DNA of 31,986 nucleotides from Pseudomonadota bacterium (GCA_023431205.1 JAEYXQ010000020.1:1-31986), one strand, 5' to 3'. Numbered from the stretch's first letter, positions 8,564 to 17,147 are shown. Made by a program: numbers and translations. Notes: generated by a model from the sequence alone, not told the origin.

Positions 8564-9085
8564 CTAAAGGTCCACGGTGGGCGCAGCGGCGTCCATCTCG
8601 GCGCGCGTGCGGTTGTAGATGAGCAGTTCCCGATCTCGGCCCCGGAAGGCGTTGACCATGTTGTAGATCAGCGTGGAGGCCATCAGCAGGCAGCCGGCCG
8701 GCACCGCCACGGTGACCCAGGCATAGCTCAGCGTGCTGTCGCCGAAGGTGCGTTCCTTGTTGAGCAAGGTCAGCTTCCAGCCCTCCACCACCAGCACCAT
8801 CAGGAAGGCGATGATCACCACCGTGCAGGCGACCTCGAGCCAGAACCGGCGCTGGTAGCCGAGGCGGGAGACCAGCACTTCCATGCCGAGATGACCCTTT
8901 TCGCGCATGGCCTTGTTAGCGCCGAAGAAGCACAGCCACACGAACAACAGCTGCGCCATGTCCACGGACCAGATCAGCGGATGGCCGAAAAAGCGCATGA
9001 TGGAGGCGGTGAACACCAATCCGGTGATGCCGGCGAGCAGCGCAAAGCAGATCGCCAGCTCGAGTTGAGCCAATCGCTTGAGCAT
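8564..9085 (-). CDS. dctQ: TRAP transporter small permease subunit DctQ
   Basis: This is the small membrane subunit (173 residues, four helices) that joins DctM in the TRAP membrane complex. Helices lie at about residues 10-32, 45-65, 85-105 and 125-148. The family string VDMAQLLFVWLCFFGANKAMRE, followed by HLGMEVLV, is clear. The frame is open back to a GTG at 9121, but that codon lies in the loop of a perfect GC hairpin and has no ribosome-binding site. ATG 9085 gives the typical short DctQ N-terminus MLKRLAQ with TTGGAAA just upstream. The gene sits 54 bases after dctP. Confidence 0.92.
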   Translation of the reverse strand: MLKRLAQLELAICFALLAGITGLVFTASIMRFFGHPLIWSVDMAQLLFVWLCFFGANKAMREKGHLGMEVLVSRLGYQRRFWLEVACTVVIIAFLMVLVVEGWKLTLLNKERTFGDSTLSYAWVTVAVPAGCLLMASTLIYNMVNAFRGRDRELLIYNRTRAEMDAAAPTVDL

Positions 9086-9109
9086 GATGGTTTCCAACAA
9101 ACAGAGTAG

Positions 9110-9131
9110 GGCGGGCCCCACCGGGCCCGCC
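9110..9131 (-). other. GC hairpin between dctP and dctQ
   Basis: A perfect 9-bp stem, GGCGGGCCC (9110-9118) with GGGCCCGCC (9123-9131), and a four-base loop. In the transcript it starts nine bases after the dctP stop codon. No U-run follows, so it is more likely to protect the dctP message from 3' decay, or to cause partial termination, than to stop transcription fully. Such hairpins after binding-protein genes allow higher DctP than DctQM levels. Confidence 0.65.
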
Positions 9132-9139
9132 TCTGGCCG

Positions 9140-10117
9140 CTACTCGGCGGCGATGGCCTGCAGGGTGTCGCGGAGCTCGCCATAGCCGAGCTTCTCGTAG
9201 ACGCCGGCCGTCGCTTCCTGGAAGGGCGTGACGTCGATCTCGTTGACCGTCATCCCCGCCTCGACCAGCCGCGCCTCGATCTCCGCCAGCGCGTCCTGCG
9301 TACCGTAGGAAGCAATGTCGCCGGCCTTGAGCGCCTCGTCGCGCAGCACCTGCTGCAGCTCCTCGGGCAGGCTGTCGAACCAGGGTCCGGAGGTCACCAG
9401 CCCGGTGATCAGGTTGATGTGGCCGGTCTTGGTCAGCACCGAGGTGACTTCGTAGAGCTTGGCGCCTTCGCCGGCGGGAAGCTGGGCTTCCACCGAGTCG
9501 ATGACGTTCTGCTCGAGCGCAGCATAGACTTCCGCGAACGGCATCGGCGTTGGCACGGCGCCCATGGCGGTCACCGTCTCCACCCACACCGGAGCACCCG
9601 GCGTCCGCATGCGGTTGCCGGCGAGGTCGGCGGGGACGTTGACCGGGTTCTTGGTCCACAGGTGACGCTCGCCCTGCCACCAGTTGAACGACAGGACCTG
9701 GTGGCCCGAAGTGTCGTGCAGCTTCTGGATCCATTCCTCGAACTGGTCCGACACCACCACCTTGCGGATCCCCTCATATCCGGAGGCGAGGTAGGGCGCC
9801 CCAAGCACGCCGAAATCGTTGACGAACGCAGCCAGGCGCCCGCCATCGACCACCACCGCCACCGGTGCGCCGGCACGGGCCTGCTCCAGAACGTCCTCAT
9901 CGGAGCCGAGCTGGGAATTGGGGAACAGCTTCACCTCGATGGCGCCGTCCGACGCGGTCGCGACATTGTCGCGGAAGGTTTCGAGGCCCTTGTAGAGCGG
10001 GTCCGAGGTGGCCAGCGCCGTGTTCACGCTGAGGGTGTATTCGGCCGAAAGGCCGGGTACAGACAAAGAGACAACGATGCCGGCAGCGAGCGCTGCGGCA
10101 AGCGAATGCATTTTCAT
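9140..10117 (-). CDS. dctP: TRAP transporter substrate-binding protein DctP (probable hexuronate binder)
   Basis: This periplasmic binding protein (325 residues) captures the substrate and delivers it to DctQM. A Sec signal peptide spans residues 1-25, with predicted cleavage at LSA/EY. The DctP-family core is visible as DLAGNRMRTPGAPVWVETV, whose arginine normally pairs with the substrate carboxylate, then MGAVPTPMPFAEVYAALEQ and NVIDSVEAQ. The start is ATG 10117, with GGGAGGA ideally placed upstream; the ORF is open 18 bases further but lacks a site there. It is the first gene of the operon, reading away from the GntR gene. Substrate identity (glucuronate, galacturonate, mannonate or similar) is inferred from uxuA. 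Confidence 0.93.
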   Translation of the reverse strand: MKMHSLAAALAAGIVVSLSVPGLSAEYTLSVNTALATSDPLYKGLETFRDNVATASDGAIEVKLFPNSQLGSDEDVLEQARAGAPVAVVVDGGRLAAFVNDFGVLGAPYLASGYEGIRKVVVSDQFEEWIQKLHDTSGHQVLSFNWWQGERHLWTKNPVNVPADLAGNRMRTPGAPVWVETVTAMGAVPTPMPFAEVYAALEQNVIDSVEAQLPAGEGAKLYEVTSVLTKTGHINLITGLVTSGPWFDSLPEELQQVLRDEALKAGDIASYGTQDALAEIEARLVEAGMTVNEIDVTPFQEATAGVYEKLGYGELRDTLQAIAAE

Positions 10118-10175
10118 GGTTCCTCCCTGCGGCACGCGCCGCTGTGGACGAAGCTTCTAGGCAACGTCTTCAAAA

Positions 10176-10204
10176 ATGGTAGTATGGTAGTATACTGGAG
10201 TCAA
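10176..10204. promoter_or_regulatory. divergent dctP/gntR control region: operator repeats within the likely dctP promoter
   Basis: Two tandem copies of ATGGTAGT (10176-10183 and 10184-10191) run into the perfect palindrome AGTATACT (10189-10196), whose GTATAC core resembles FadR-type GntR operators such as those of UxuR/ExuR. Read on the minus strand, TTGACT (10199-10204) and TACCAT (10176-10181) are spaced by 17 bases and form a plausible -35/-10 pair for dctP. The operator therefore fills the spacer, and a bound regulator would block polymerase. The same site lies 10-30 bases ahead of the gntR start, allowing autoregulation. The motif is visible; its use by the adjacent regulator is inferred. 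Confidence 0.6.
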
Positions 10205-10206
10205 CG

Positions 10207-10911
10207 ATGACATCGACCGCACCTTTGCTGGCCAAGCCATCCCTGATCGAAAAACCCGCGACCGTGGGCAACCGCGTCTTCGGCATCCTCCGGCAGGCGA
10301 TCGTGCAACTGCAGCTCAAGCCCGGCGATCCGCTGTCCGAGGCCGAGATGGCGCGCCAGCTTGGCGTCTCGCGTCAGCCGGTGCGTGAAGCCTTCATCAA
10401 GCTGGCCGAGGTCGGGCTGGTCGAGATTCGCCCCCAGCGCGGCACGTCCGTGGTGATGATTTCATTGCGCGACGTCGAGAACGCCCGCTTCATCCGCGAA
10501 GCGCTGGAGGTGGCCGTGGTGCGTCGCGCCAGCGAAACGATCACCGACGAGCACAGGCATCGGGTCGCTGCCATTCTGGACGCCCAGCGCGCCGCCAATG
10601 CGCGGGGCGATCTGGCCGAGTTCCTGCGCCAGGACGAGGCCTTCCACCAGGCCATTGCTCAGGCCGCCGACTGCGAGAAGGCCTGGCGGCTGCTAGAGAA
10701 CCTGAAGGCTCAGATGGATCGGGTGCGATACCTCTCGCTCGACGAGGCCACGCCGGTCGACGTGCTGATCGAGCAGCACGCCAGCATCGCCACCGGCATC
10801 TTTGCCGGTGATGCCGAGTCCGCCGAAGCCGCCATGAAGGCGCATCTGCGCGAGATTCTCACCTCGCTGCCACTGCTGGCGGAAAAACACCCGGACCTGT
10901 TCACCGCGTGA
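10207..10911 (+). CDS. GntR-family (FadR subfamily, FCD domain) regulator, probable UxuR-like repressor
   Basis: This is a 234-residue GntR regulator. The winged HTH covers about residues 20-88, with LSEAEMARQLGVSRQPVREAFIKL as the classic GntR helix-turn-helix and GLVEIRPQRGTSV as the wing. An FCD effector domain follows (about 95-225); its metal-ligand pattern D-x3-H is seen in DEAFH, with further histidines in EQHAS and KAHLREI. FCD members usually sense carboxylic or sugar acids. Divergent placement from dctPQM-uxuA makes control of that operon in response to a hexuronate or its breakdown product the likely role. TGGAG lies six bases before ATG 10207 and overlaps the operator region. The gene ends seven bases from the convergent GGDEF/EAL gene. 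Confidence 0.9.
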   Translation: MTSTAPLLAKPSLIEKPATVGNRVFGILRQAIVQLQLKPGDPLSEAEMARQLGVSRQPVREAFIKLAEVGLVEIRPQRGTSVVMISLRDVENARFIREALEVAVVRRASETITDEHRHRVAAILDAQRAANARGDLAEFLRQDEAFHQAIAQAADCEKAWRLLENLKAQMDRVRYLSLDEATPVDVLIEQHASIATGIFAGDAESAEAAMKAHLREILTSLPLLAEKHPDLFTA

Positions 10912-10918
10912 AGCTGGA

Positions 10919-13489
10919 TCAGTTTGCCGTTTGGAGGCGCTCCGCGGCAAAGTCGGCCAGGTATAGAGCGACAGCGTCGAACGGCATCGGCTTGCCGAAC
11001 AGATATCCCTGACCAAACTCGCAGCCCCAGGTCGCAAGCACCAGCGCCTCGCGGATATCCTCCACGCCTTCGGCTACGGTCACCATTCCCATGGAGCGGG
11101 CAAGGCCGATCATGGCTCGCACGATCTCGCCCCGATTGGCGGCGGTCCCCAGTCCGGAGACGAACGAGCGGTCGATCTTGATCTCGTCGACCGGCATCGT
11201 CTGCAGGTGCACCAGCGAGGCGTAGCCGGTACCGAAATCGTCGAGTGAGATGCTGATGCCGCGTTGACGGAGCTGGGTCAGCGTCTTGCGGATGCGGACC
11301 TCCTGCTCATCTACGAGCACGCGCTCGGTGATCTCGAGCTTGATCGCCTCGGGCGGGATGTCGTGCTGGTCGATCAGAAAAGCCAGGGTGTCATAGAAGC
11401 CGGTTCCGACCAGATTCTCGGTCGCCAGATTCAGTGACACCTGACCGTGCTGCACATCGTGCCGCCGCCACCGCGCCATGTCCTCCACCACCAGTTGCGC
11501 CATCCGGATGCCGATGGCGTCCGACAGCCGCGGGTCATCGAGCGAGGCCAGCACCGCGTGCGGCGACAGCAATCCCCGCTCGGGATGGCGGATGCGCAGC
11601 AGTGCCTCGAAACCTCTCGGCTTACGGGTCTCGAGCGACACGACCGGCTGGTAATGCGCCTCGATCCAGCCTTCCTTGAGAGCCGTGCGCGCCAGTTCCA
11701 GTTCCCCGGATCGCTGCGCGGCAGCGCTGCGGATGGTGCTGTCGAACAGGCGCACGGTTCCCTTGCCGGACGTCTTGGCGGCGTAGAGCGCAAGGTCGGC
11801 CCGCTTGAACACTTCGTCGGGCTCTTCGCCGGCCCGCCCGATCGTGCAGCCGATGCTCGGTCGGCAGGAGCGGGACTTCACATTGGCCTTCATGCCGGCG
11901 TCGAGTACGCCCTCCAGCACTTTGGCGCGGCCGAGCAGGGCTTGCTCGTCCGAGATGCTGTTGCAGATGATGGCGAACTCGTCGCCGGCTAGGCGGGCGA
12001 CGAACTCCCCCGGCGCAGCGGCCCGCTGCAACTGCCGGCCGAACAGCCGCAGAACCGCGTCTCCCGTCAGGTGGCCGAAGCGGTCGTTGACCATCTTGAA
12101 GTCGTCGATGTCGAGCACCATCAATCCGATGGGCTGGTCGGTTGCGCTCAGGCTGCGGCGCAATTCCTCGATGAAGTGGCGCCGGTTGGGCAGGTTGGTC
12201 AACTCATCCTGGTACGCCTGCAAGCGCAGCCGCTCACCGGCAAGGTAATGCTCATGAACGTCTTCGACCGTGCCGTACCAGCGCAGGATCTCGCCGTCCT
12301 CGCTGCGTCTCGCCGATGCCCTGGCCCGCGACCAGCGGTATTGGCCATTTCGCATCCGCAGGCGGTATGACATGTCGAACGGTTCGCCGCTGGAGAGCGC
12401 TGCTCCCCAGGTCTCCAGTGTGCGTTCGACGTCATCCGGGTGCAGTGCCTGCAGCCAGCCATCCTGGAGTGCCTCGGCCTGGTTTATGCCGGTGGCCTCC
12501 ACCCAGCGGCTGGAAACGCTGAGGATCTTGCCCTGCGGATCGGCGGTCCAGGGGATCTGCGGGTTCTGCTCGACCGTGTGCCGATAGTGCTCCTCGCTCT
12601 CGCGCAACGCCTCGAGGATACGCGCTCGCTCGATTGCGAGGGAGGCCAGTCCCCGCAGGCGGACCAGTTCCTGATGTTCATCCTGCGTCGGTGCCCGCCG
12701 CTCGGTGAAGTAGAAACCGAAGCACGCCGTGACATCACCATTGGTGGCGAACACCGGCATGGACCAGCAGGCCCGGTATCCGGCAGCCATGAACAGGTCT
12801 CGCCAGTCCTCCCACAGAGGGTCCACCCCGATATCGCTGCTGATCACGTTCCGCCGTTCGTAGGCGGCTGTTCCACACGAGCCGACACGCGGACCGATCT
12901 TTATGCGATCGACGGCATCCAGCAGGTGCTGGGGCAGGCGAGGTCCCACCCCGGAAAGGAAGCGCTCATTCTTGAGGTCCAGCGGCAGGATGGTGCAGGT
13001 GGCGCCGGGGATCTGTTCCTCCGCCGCCAGGCACAACTGGCGCAATACCTCGTTCAGTTCAGCGCCAGCGGAAACCATCTCGAGCACCCTGGTCTGGGTG
13101 TTGTCGCGCAGTTCCGCGTTCAGCCATTCATGGGCATCGATGGCGCAGCCAACCCACTTGCCTTCCCCGACATGCCGTACGTTCAGGAGGTGGCGGTGAT
13201 ACACCCCATCCTGCCGGCGCACACGGATTTCGGCCTGGATCGTCTCATCCATAGGGGACATGGGCAGGTTCGCCCGGAAGGCTGCGGCGTCGGCCGGGTG
13301 GATGGCTGCAAGCCAGCCATGACCGAGACTCTCCTCCGGCTTCAGGCCGGTAAACTCGGACCACTGGGCGTTGTTGAACTCGCTACGCCCGTATTCGTCG
13401 GTGATCCAGACGATACCCGGAACTGTGCGGGTCAGGGTCTCGAACAGATGGCTGTCGTTCATGCGCAGAGCCAAGCGTGAAAGCCCCAC
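10919..13489 (-). CDS. PAS-GAF-PAS-GGDEF-EAL c-di-GMP enzyme
   Basis: This is an 856-residue cytoplasmic signalling protein with no membrane segment. Domain order: PAS about 10-130 (TVPGIVWITDEYGRSEFNN), GAF about 140-295, PAS with PAC about 305-425, GGDEF about 430-590, EAL about 600-850. The EAL half looks active: E628 in FEALLR, SLNLATENL, KLEITE, the DDFGTGYASL loop, IKIDRSFV, VAEGVED and QGYLFGKP are all present. The GGDEF half has AGDEF (501-505) and lacks the RxxD inhibitory site. Phosphodiesterase activity is therefore more certain than cyclase activity. The start is uncertain: GTG 13489 has GAG upstream, while ATG 13462 gives nine fewer residues with no visible site. It follows fbpC by 38 bases on the same strand and may be transcribed with the iron operon. 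Confidence 0.92.
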   Translation of the reverse strand: MGLSRLALRMNDSHLFETLTRTVPGIVWITDEYGRSEFNNAQWSEFTGLKPEESLGHGWLAAIHPADAAAFRANLPMSPMDETIQAEIRVRRQDGVYHRHLLNVRHVGEGKWVGCAIDAHEWLNAELRDNTQTRVLEMVSAGAELNEVLRQLCLAAEEQIPGATCTILPLDLKNERFLSGVGPRLPQHLLDAVDRIKIGPRVGSCGTAAYERRNVISSDIGVDPLWEDWRDLFMAAGYRACWSMPVFATNGDVTACFGFYFTERRAPTQDEHQELVRLRGLASLAIERARILEALRESEEHYRHTVEQNPQIPWTADPQGKILSVSSRWVEATGINQAEALQDGWLQALHPDDVERTLETWGAALSSGEPFDMSYRLRMRNGQYRWSRARASARRSEDGEILRWYGTVEDVHEHYLAGERLRLQAYQDELTNLPNRRHFIEELRRSLSATDQPIGLMVLDIDDFKMVNDRFGHLTGDAVLRLFGRQLQRAAAPGEFVARLAGDEFAIICNSISDEQALLGRAKVLEGVLDAGMKANVKSRSCRPSIGCTIGRAGEEPDEVFKRADLALYAAKTSGKGTVRLFDSTIRSAAAQRSGELELARTALKEGWIEAHYQPVVSLETRKPRGFEALLRIRHPERGLLSPHAVLASLDDPRLSDAIGIRMAQLVVEDMARWRRHDVQHGQVSLNLATENLVGTGFYDTLAFLIDQHDIPPEAIKLEITERVLVDEQEVRIRKTLTQLRQRGISISLDDFGTGYASLVHLQTMPVDEIKIDRSFVSGLGTAANRGEIVRAMIGLARSMGMVTVAEGVEDIREALVLATWGCEFGQGYLFGKPMPFDAVALYLADFAAERLQTAN

Positions 13490-13527
13490 TCTGGCTCAAA
13501 CAAGTTAATGCCGCGGTGATGTATTGA

Positions 13528-14574
13528 TTAGCATTGCCCGGCAACGTCGAGAATCCACCCAGAGCCGCTCACGCGCACGGTGCAGGGGGCTCCCGCGGAG
13601 GGCAGGTCGTACTGCCCACTTGGGAACTGCACGGTGGCAGAGCTCTCCTGATGGCGAAGGGTCACGTGAGCGGCGCCGCCGATCCACTCGACCGTTTGCA
13701 CCATCCAGGGGGCCATCCCATCGCCGGTGGAGCTCAGATGAAGTTGCTCCGGCCGGAGCAGGATGCGCCCATGCCCAACCCGTCCGCCATCGCAGGCGAC
13801 CGGGACCGACCCCAACAGGCAGCGAGCCGTGCCACCGGTAACCTCGGCATCGAGGATCACCGCAGGACCAAGAAACTGGCCAACTTCGGCATCCACCGGC
13901 GCCAGGTAGAGGTCCCTCGGCTTGCCGGCCTGAGCCAGTCGCCCGTCGCGCAGCACCACCAGTTGGTCGGCAAAGCCCATTGCCTCCTCGCGGTCGTGGG
14001 TGACCAGCATCGTGGCAATACCCGTGGCAGCCAGTATTTCCGCGGTTGCGGCGCGCAACTGGTCCCGTAGCCCCGTATCCAACGCCGAGAAGGGCTCATC
14101 CAGCAGCATCAGCCGTGGCTGGCGGGCCAGTGCGCGGGCGAGCGCGACGCGCTGCTGCTGACCCCCGGACAACTGATGCGGCTGCCGGTCCGCCATGCCG
14201 CGATCGAGTTCCACCAGATCAAGGAGTTGCCGGACACGCGCCTCACCGTCACGCTGGTCGCGAATGCCGAAGCGGATGTTTTCGGCCACGGTCAGGTGCG
14301 GAAACAGCGCACCTTCCTGCATCACCAGCCCGATATTGCGCCGGTGCGCCGGAACGCCCGCTTGCGGGTTGGCGATCGGCTGGCCGTCAAGGGTGATGTG
14401 GCCGATGTCAGGCGACTCGAAGCCGGCAATCAGGCGCAGCAAAGTGGTCTTGCCGGAGCCGGATGGACCCACAATCGCGGTGCGGGAACCCTGGGCGACG
14501 TCGAGGTCGAGCTCGCTCAGAGCCCAGGTCGTGCCGAAGCGCTTGCCCAGGCCGCGGATGGATAGGACGCTCAT
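13528..14574 (-). CDS. fbpC: ferric iron ABC transporter ATP-binding protein (FbpC type)
   Basis: This is the cytoplasmic ATPase of an Fbp-type iron(III) importer, 348 residues. Walker A is GPSGSGKTT at 36-44, the signature is LSGGQQQRVALARAL, Walker B is LMLLDEPFSALD and the switch histidine is in LVTHDREEA. The C-terminal region from about residue 240 is a TOBE-like regulatory domain, as in FbpC/PotA. The ATG overlaps the fbpB stop as ATGA, showing translational coupling. Putrescine or sulfate ATPases look similar; the iron assignment rests on the tyrosine-rich FbpA and the double-length permease next to it. Confidence 0.9.
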   Translation of the reverse strand: MSVLSIRGLGKRFGTTWALSELDLDVAQGSRTAIVGPSGSGKTTLLRLIAGFESPDIGHITLDGQPIANPQAGVPAHRRNIGLVMQEGALFPHLTVAENIRFGIRDQRDGEARVRQLLDLVELDRGMADRQPHQLSGGQQQRVALARALARQPRLMLLDEPFSALDTGLRDQLRAATAEILAATGIATMLVTHDREEAMGFADQLVVLRDGRLAQAGKPRDLYLAPVDAEVGQFLGPAVILDAEVTGGTARCLLGSVPVACDGGRVGHGRILLRPEQLHLSSTGDGMAPWMVQTVEWIGGAAHVTLRHQESSATVQFPSGQYDLPSAGAPCTVRVSGSGWILDVAGQC

Positions 14575-16148
14575 CGGGATCCGGTGGCCTGCCTGTGGAG
14601 GATGACGCAGAGCGGCACCGATAGCACAACCATGGCCAGTGCAAAGGGGGCGGCGCCCATATGGTCGAACTCGCCCGTGCGCGCCCAGAACTGGGTGGCG
14701 AGCGTTTCGGTGCCGATCGGCGACAGCATCAGGGTGGCAGTCAGTTCGGTGACGATCCCCATGGCAACCAGCGCCATTCCGGCGGCAATGCCCGGCATGG
14801 CCAGCCGCAGCGTTACACCGAGCGCCGCGGCGAACGGGGTGCGCCCCAAGGCGACGGCGCCATTCTGGAGTTCCACCGGCACTTGGGCGAGGCTGGCGCG
14901 CACCGACACGATCGCCCGTGGCAGGAACAGCAGCACATAGGCAAGCAGCACCGTTACGGCAGTCTGGTAGAGCGGTAGGGCCACGCGCACGGTGATCGCC
15001 ACCAGCGCCAGCGCCACAATGACGCCGGGCAGGGCGCCGACCTGCAGGTGTACGCTTTCCAGTGCCCGCTGCACCGGCCCCTGCGCCCGCGCGGACAGCC
15101 AGGCGATCGGCAGGGCGGTGAGGGTCACCAGCACGGCGCCGGCTATGGCATAGAAACTCGACTGTCCCAGCGCGCCAGCAAGCTCCGCAAGGTGCCAGGA
15201 TTCAACCCCTCCGATCAGCATCCAGCGCAGGAGCGTGACCAGCGGCAGCCCAAGCGCCAGCGATGCCGTCCCAAGGGGGATCAGCATCCATAGCAGCCAA
15301 CTGCGCCCAAGCGCGGCAACGGGAGCATGCCGCGCTGCCCCTCCACCGACGCGGGCATAGCGTCGCTTGCCGCGCAGCGCCGCCTCGAGCCCAAGCAGGC
15401 CAAGGGCGCAGGCGACGAGGACGATGCCCAGGAGATTGGCCGCCGGACCGTCATAGACAGCCTGGAACTGGTTCACGATGGCGACGGTGAGCGTGTCGTA
15501 GCGAATGAGGACATAGAGCCCGTATTCCGCCAGCAGGTGCAGGCCGATCAGCAGGCTGCCGCCGAGAATGGCCAGCCGCAGTTGCGGCAGGACGACCTGA
15601 ACGAACACGCGGGCCGGCGAGTAGCCGAGCGTCGCCGCGACGTCCTCCACCGCCGGGTCCAGGCGGCGCAACTGCGCGATGATCGGCAGGTAGACCAGCG
15701 GGAAATAGGCGAGCACCGAGATGCCGACGGCAGGCCAGAGCCCGCGCAGCATCGGGAAGCTGCTGTCCCAGGCATAGGCCATGACGAAGGCAGGGATTGC
15801 CAGCGGCGCAACCGCAAGCCAACGCCAGAGCGCCCGCGCTGGCAAATCGCTACGCTCGGTCAGCCAGGCCAGCACCAGTGCGAGCACGACACAGAGGGGA
15901 ACGGCAAGCGCCTGCAGCACGAGGGTTGCCAGCAGGATTTCCGCAACGCGCGGGCGGAACAGCAGCGATGCCGCCGTGTCCCAACCCGATTGGACCAGCA
16001 CCCACACCACAAATCCCGCCGGGACCAGGGCCAAAGCAGCAACGACGAACGCAGCCCCCAGCAAGGCCGGGTGCGCACCGGAGCGGCGGTGCCGCTGCAA
16101 CCGGAGCAGAGCGGTATGTTCGGCGGTGGCCGGTAGCGCCAGCGTCAC
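14571..16148 (-). CDS. fbpB: ferric iron ABC transporter permease (FbpB type, double length)
   Basis: This is a 525-residue inner-membrane permease made of two fused homologous halves of about six helices each, the form typical of iron(III) permeases FbpB/SfuB; it replaces the two separate permeases of most importers. EAA-like loops are visible in both halves: PAVEDVAATLGYSPARVFVQVVLPQ near residues 175-205, and PVELQNGAVALGRTPFAAALGVTL near 430-455. GTG at 16148 directly abuts the fbpA stop codon, so I chose it as the start; no upstream frame is available. The 3' end overlaps fbpC by four bases. Confidence 0.91.
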   Translation of the reverse strand: MTLALPATAEHTALLRLQRHRRSGAHPALLGAAFVVAALALVPAGFVVWVLVQSGWDTAASLLFRPRVAEILLATLVLQALAVPLCVVLALVLAWLTERSDLPARALWRWLAVAPLAIPAFVMAYAWDSSFPMLRGLWPAVGISVLAYFPLVYLPIIAQLRRLDPAVEDVAATLGYSPARVFVQVVLPQLRLAILGGSLLIGLHLLAEYGLYVLIRYDTLTVAIVNQFQAVYDGPAANLLGIVLVACALGLLGLEAALRGKRRYARVGGGAARHAPVAALGRSWLLWMLIPLGTASLALGLPLVTLLRWMLIGGVESWHLAELAGALGQSSFYAIAGAVLVTLTALPIAWLSARAQGPVQRALESVHLQVGALPGVIVALALVAITVRVALPLYQTAVTVLLAYVLLFLPRAIVSVRASLAQVPVELQNGAVALGRTPFAAALGVTLRLAMPGIAAGMALVAMGIVTELTATLMLSPIGTETLATQFWARTGEFDHMGAAPFALAMVVLSVPLCVILHRQATGSR

Positions 16149-17147
16149 TTACATCACACCGGCTGCGGTCATCAGTTGCACCACTTCCTGCGCGTTCAGC
16201 AGCGACGGATCGATCTTGGGATAGTCGAGCGTCGACAGCGGCGGCAGGGCAGGGTTGGCCTCGATGCCGCTGGCGATGGCGTATTCAAAGCTGTTGCCGT
16301 CGCGCAGGATCGCCTGCCCCTTGGGGCCGGTGACAAAGGCAATAAAGGCCTGCGCCGCTGCGGGGTTGTCGGAGGCCTTGAGCACGCCGCCACCCGAGAT
16401 CGACACGAACGCGCCCGGATCCTCATGGCCGAAGAAGTGGAGTCCGAGTTTGTCCGAGCTCTCGCCGGTCGCGCCCTGGTCGCCGTAATAGTAGTAGTTG
16501 TAGATCAGCGCCCCGGCGACTTCGCCGACATTGGCGCCGCGCATGGCTTCGAAATTGCCGCGATAGAAGACCGCGTTGCGCTTGAGCCCAGCCAGCCAGT
16601 TGCCGGTCTCCTCGCTGCCGCGCAGTTCCAGCAGTGCCGAAACGATCGCCTGGAAGTCCGCGCCGGCTGGAGCGGCACCCCACCGGCCCTGCCACTCCGG
16701 CGCGGCGAGGTCCAGCATCGAGTTCGGCAGCTCGTCCTCGCCGAGCATGTCCTTGTTGTAGACGAACAGCGTCGTGCGCGCGCCGATCCCGGTCCACATG
16801 CCGCTCGAGGGGCGGAACTGCTCCGGCACCGCGGCCAGCGTCTCTTCCGCCAGCGGCGAGAACAGCCCGGCCTCCTCCACCATCACCATCGCCGGCGAGT
16901 TCTCGGTCAGGAACACGTCGGCCGGCGAGTTCAGCCCCTCCTGAACGATCTGGTTCGCCATCAGGATGTCGGTACCCTTGCGGATGGCAACCGCGATGCC
17001 GGTCTCCTCCGTGAAGGCATCTGCCCACTCCTGGGTCAGCGCCTGGTGCTGCGATGTGTAGACGGTGATCCCCTCCTCCTGTGCCGTTGCCGGAAAGCAG
17101 ACGAAACCGATGCAGAAGGCGGCGAACAGGTAACGGAACACAGTCAT
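16149..17147 (-). CDS. fbpA: ferric iron ABC transporter substrate-binding protein (FbpA type)
   Basis: This periplasmic iron(III)-binding protein (332 residues) has a Sec signal peptide at 1-22 (cleavage ATA/QE). The mature start GITVYTSQHQALTQEWADAF, then GTDILMANQIVQEG and SPADVFLTEN, is the FbpA/Idi fold. The iron-binding tyrosines fall in Y216-N-YYYY (218-221), where family members have adjacent tyrosine ligands. The start is ATG 17147, with AAGGGG upstream overlapping the stop of the piuC-like gene; the frame extends seven codons further, but that stretch carries the ribosome-binding site. It captures ferric iron for FbpBC. Spermidine and thiamine binders are relatives, but the tyrosine run and the PiuC neighbour argue for iron. 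Confidence 0.92.
   Translation of the reverse strand: MTVFRYLFAAFCIGFVCFPATAQEEGITVYTSQHQALTQEWADAFTEETGIAVAIRKGTDILMANQIVQEGLNSPADVFLTENSPAMVMVEEAGLFSPLAEETLAAVPEQFRPSSGMWTGIGARTTLFVYNKDMLGEDELPNSMLDLAAPEWQGRWGAAPAGADFQAIVSALLELRGSEETGNWLAGLKRNAVFYRGNFEAMRGANVGEVAGALIYNYYYYGDQGATGESSDKLGLHFFGHEDPGAFVSISGGGVLKASDNPAAAQAFIAFVTGPKGQAILRDGNSFEYAIASGIEANPALPPLSTLDYPKIDPSLLNAQEVVQLMTAAGVM

Noticed and set aside
7182..8567. 461-codon plus-strand open frame
   Set aside because: Antisense to dctM; His/Asp/Arg-rich low-complexity translation of the complement of a membrane protein.
9086..9121. Longer DctQ N-terminus from the GTG at 9121
   Set aside because: The GTG lies in the loop of a perfect hairpin and lacks a ribosome-binding site; ATG 9085 matches the family.
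10912..10918. Terminator between the convergent GntR and GGDEF/EAL genes
   Set aside because: Only seven bases separate the stops and no stem with a T-run is visible.
12440..13480. 346-codon plus-strand open frame opposite the sensor domains
   Set aside because: Antisense to the PAS/GAF region of a well-supported GGDEF-EAL gene.
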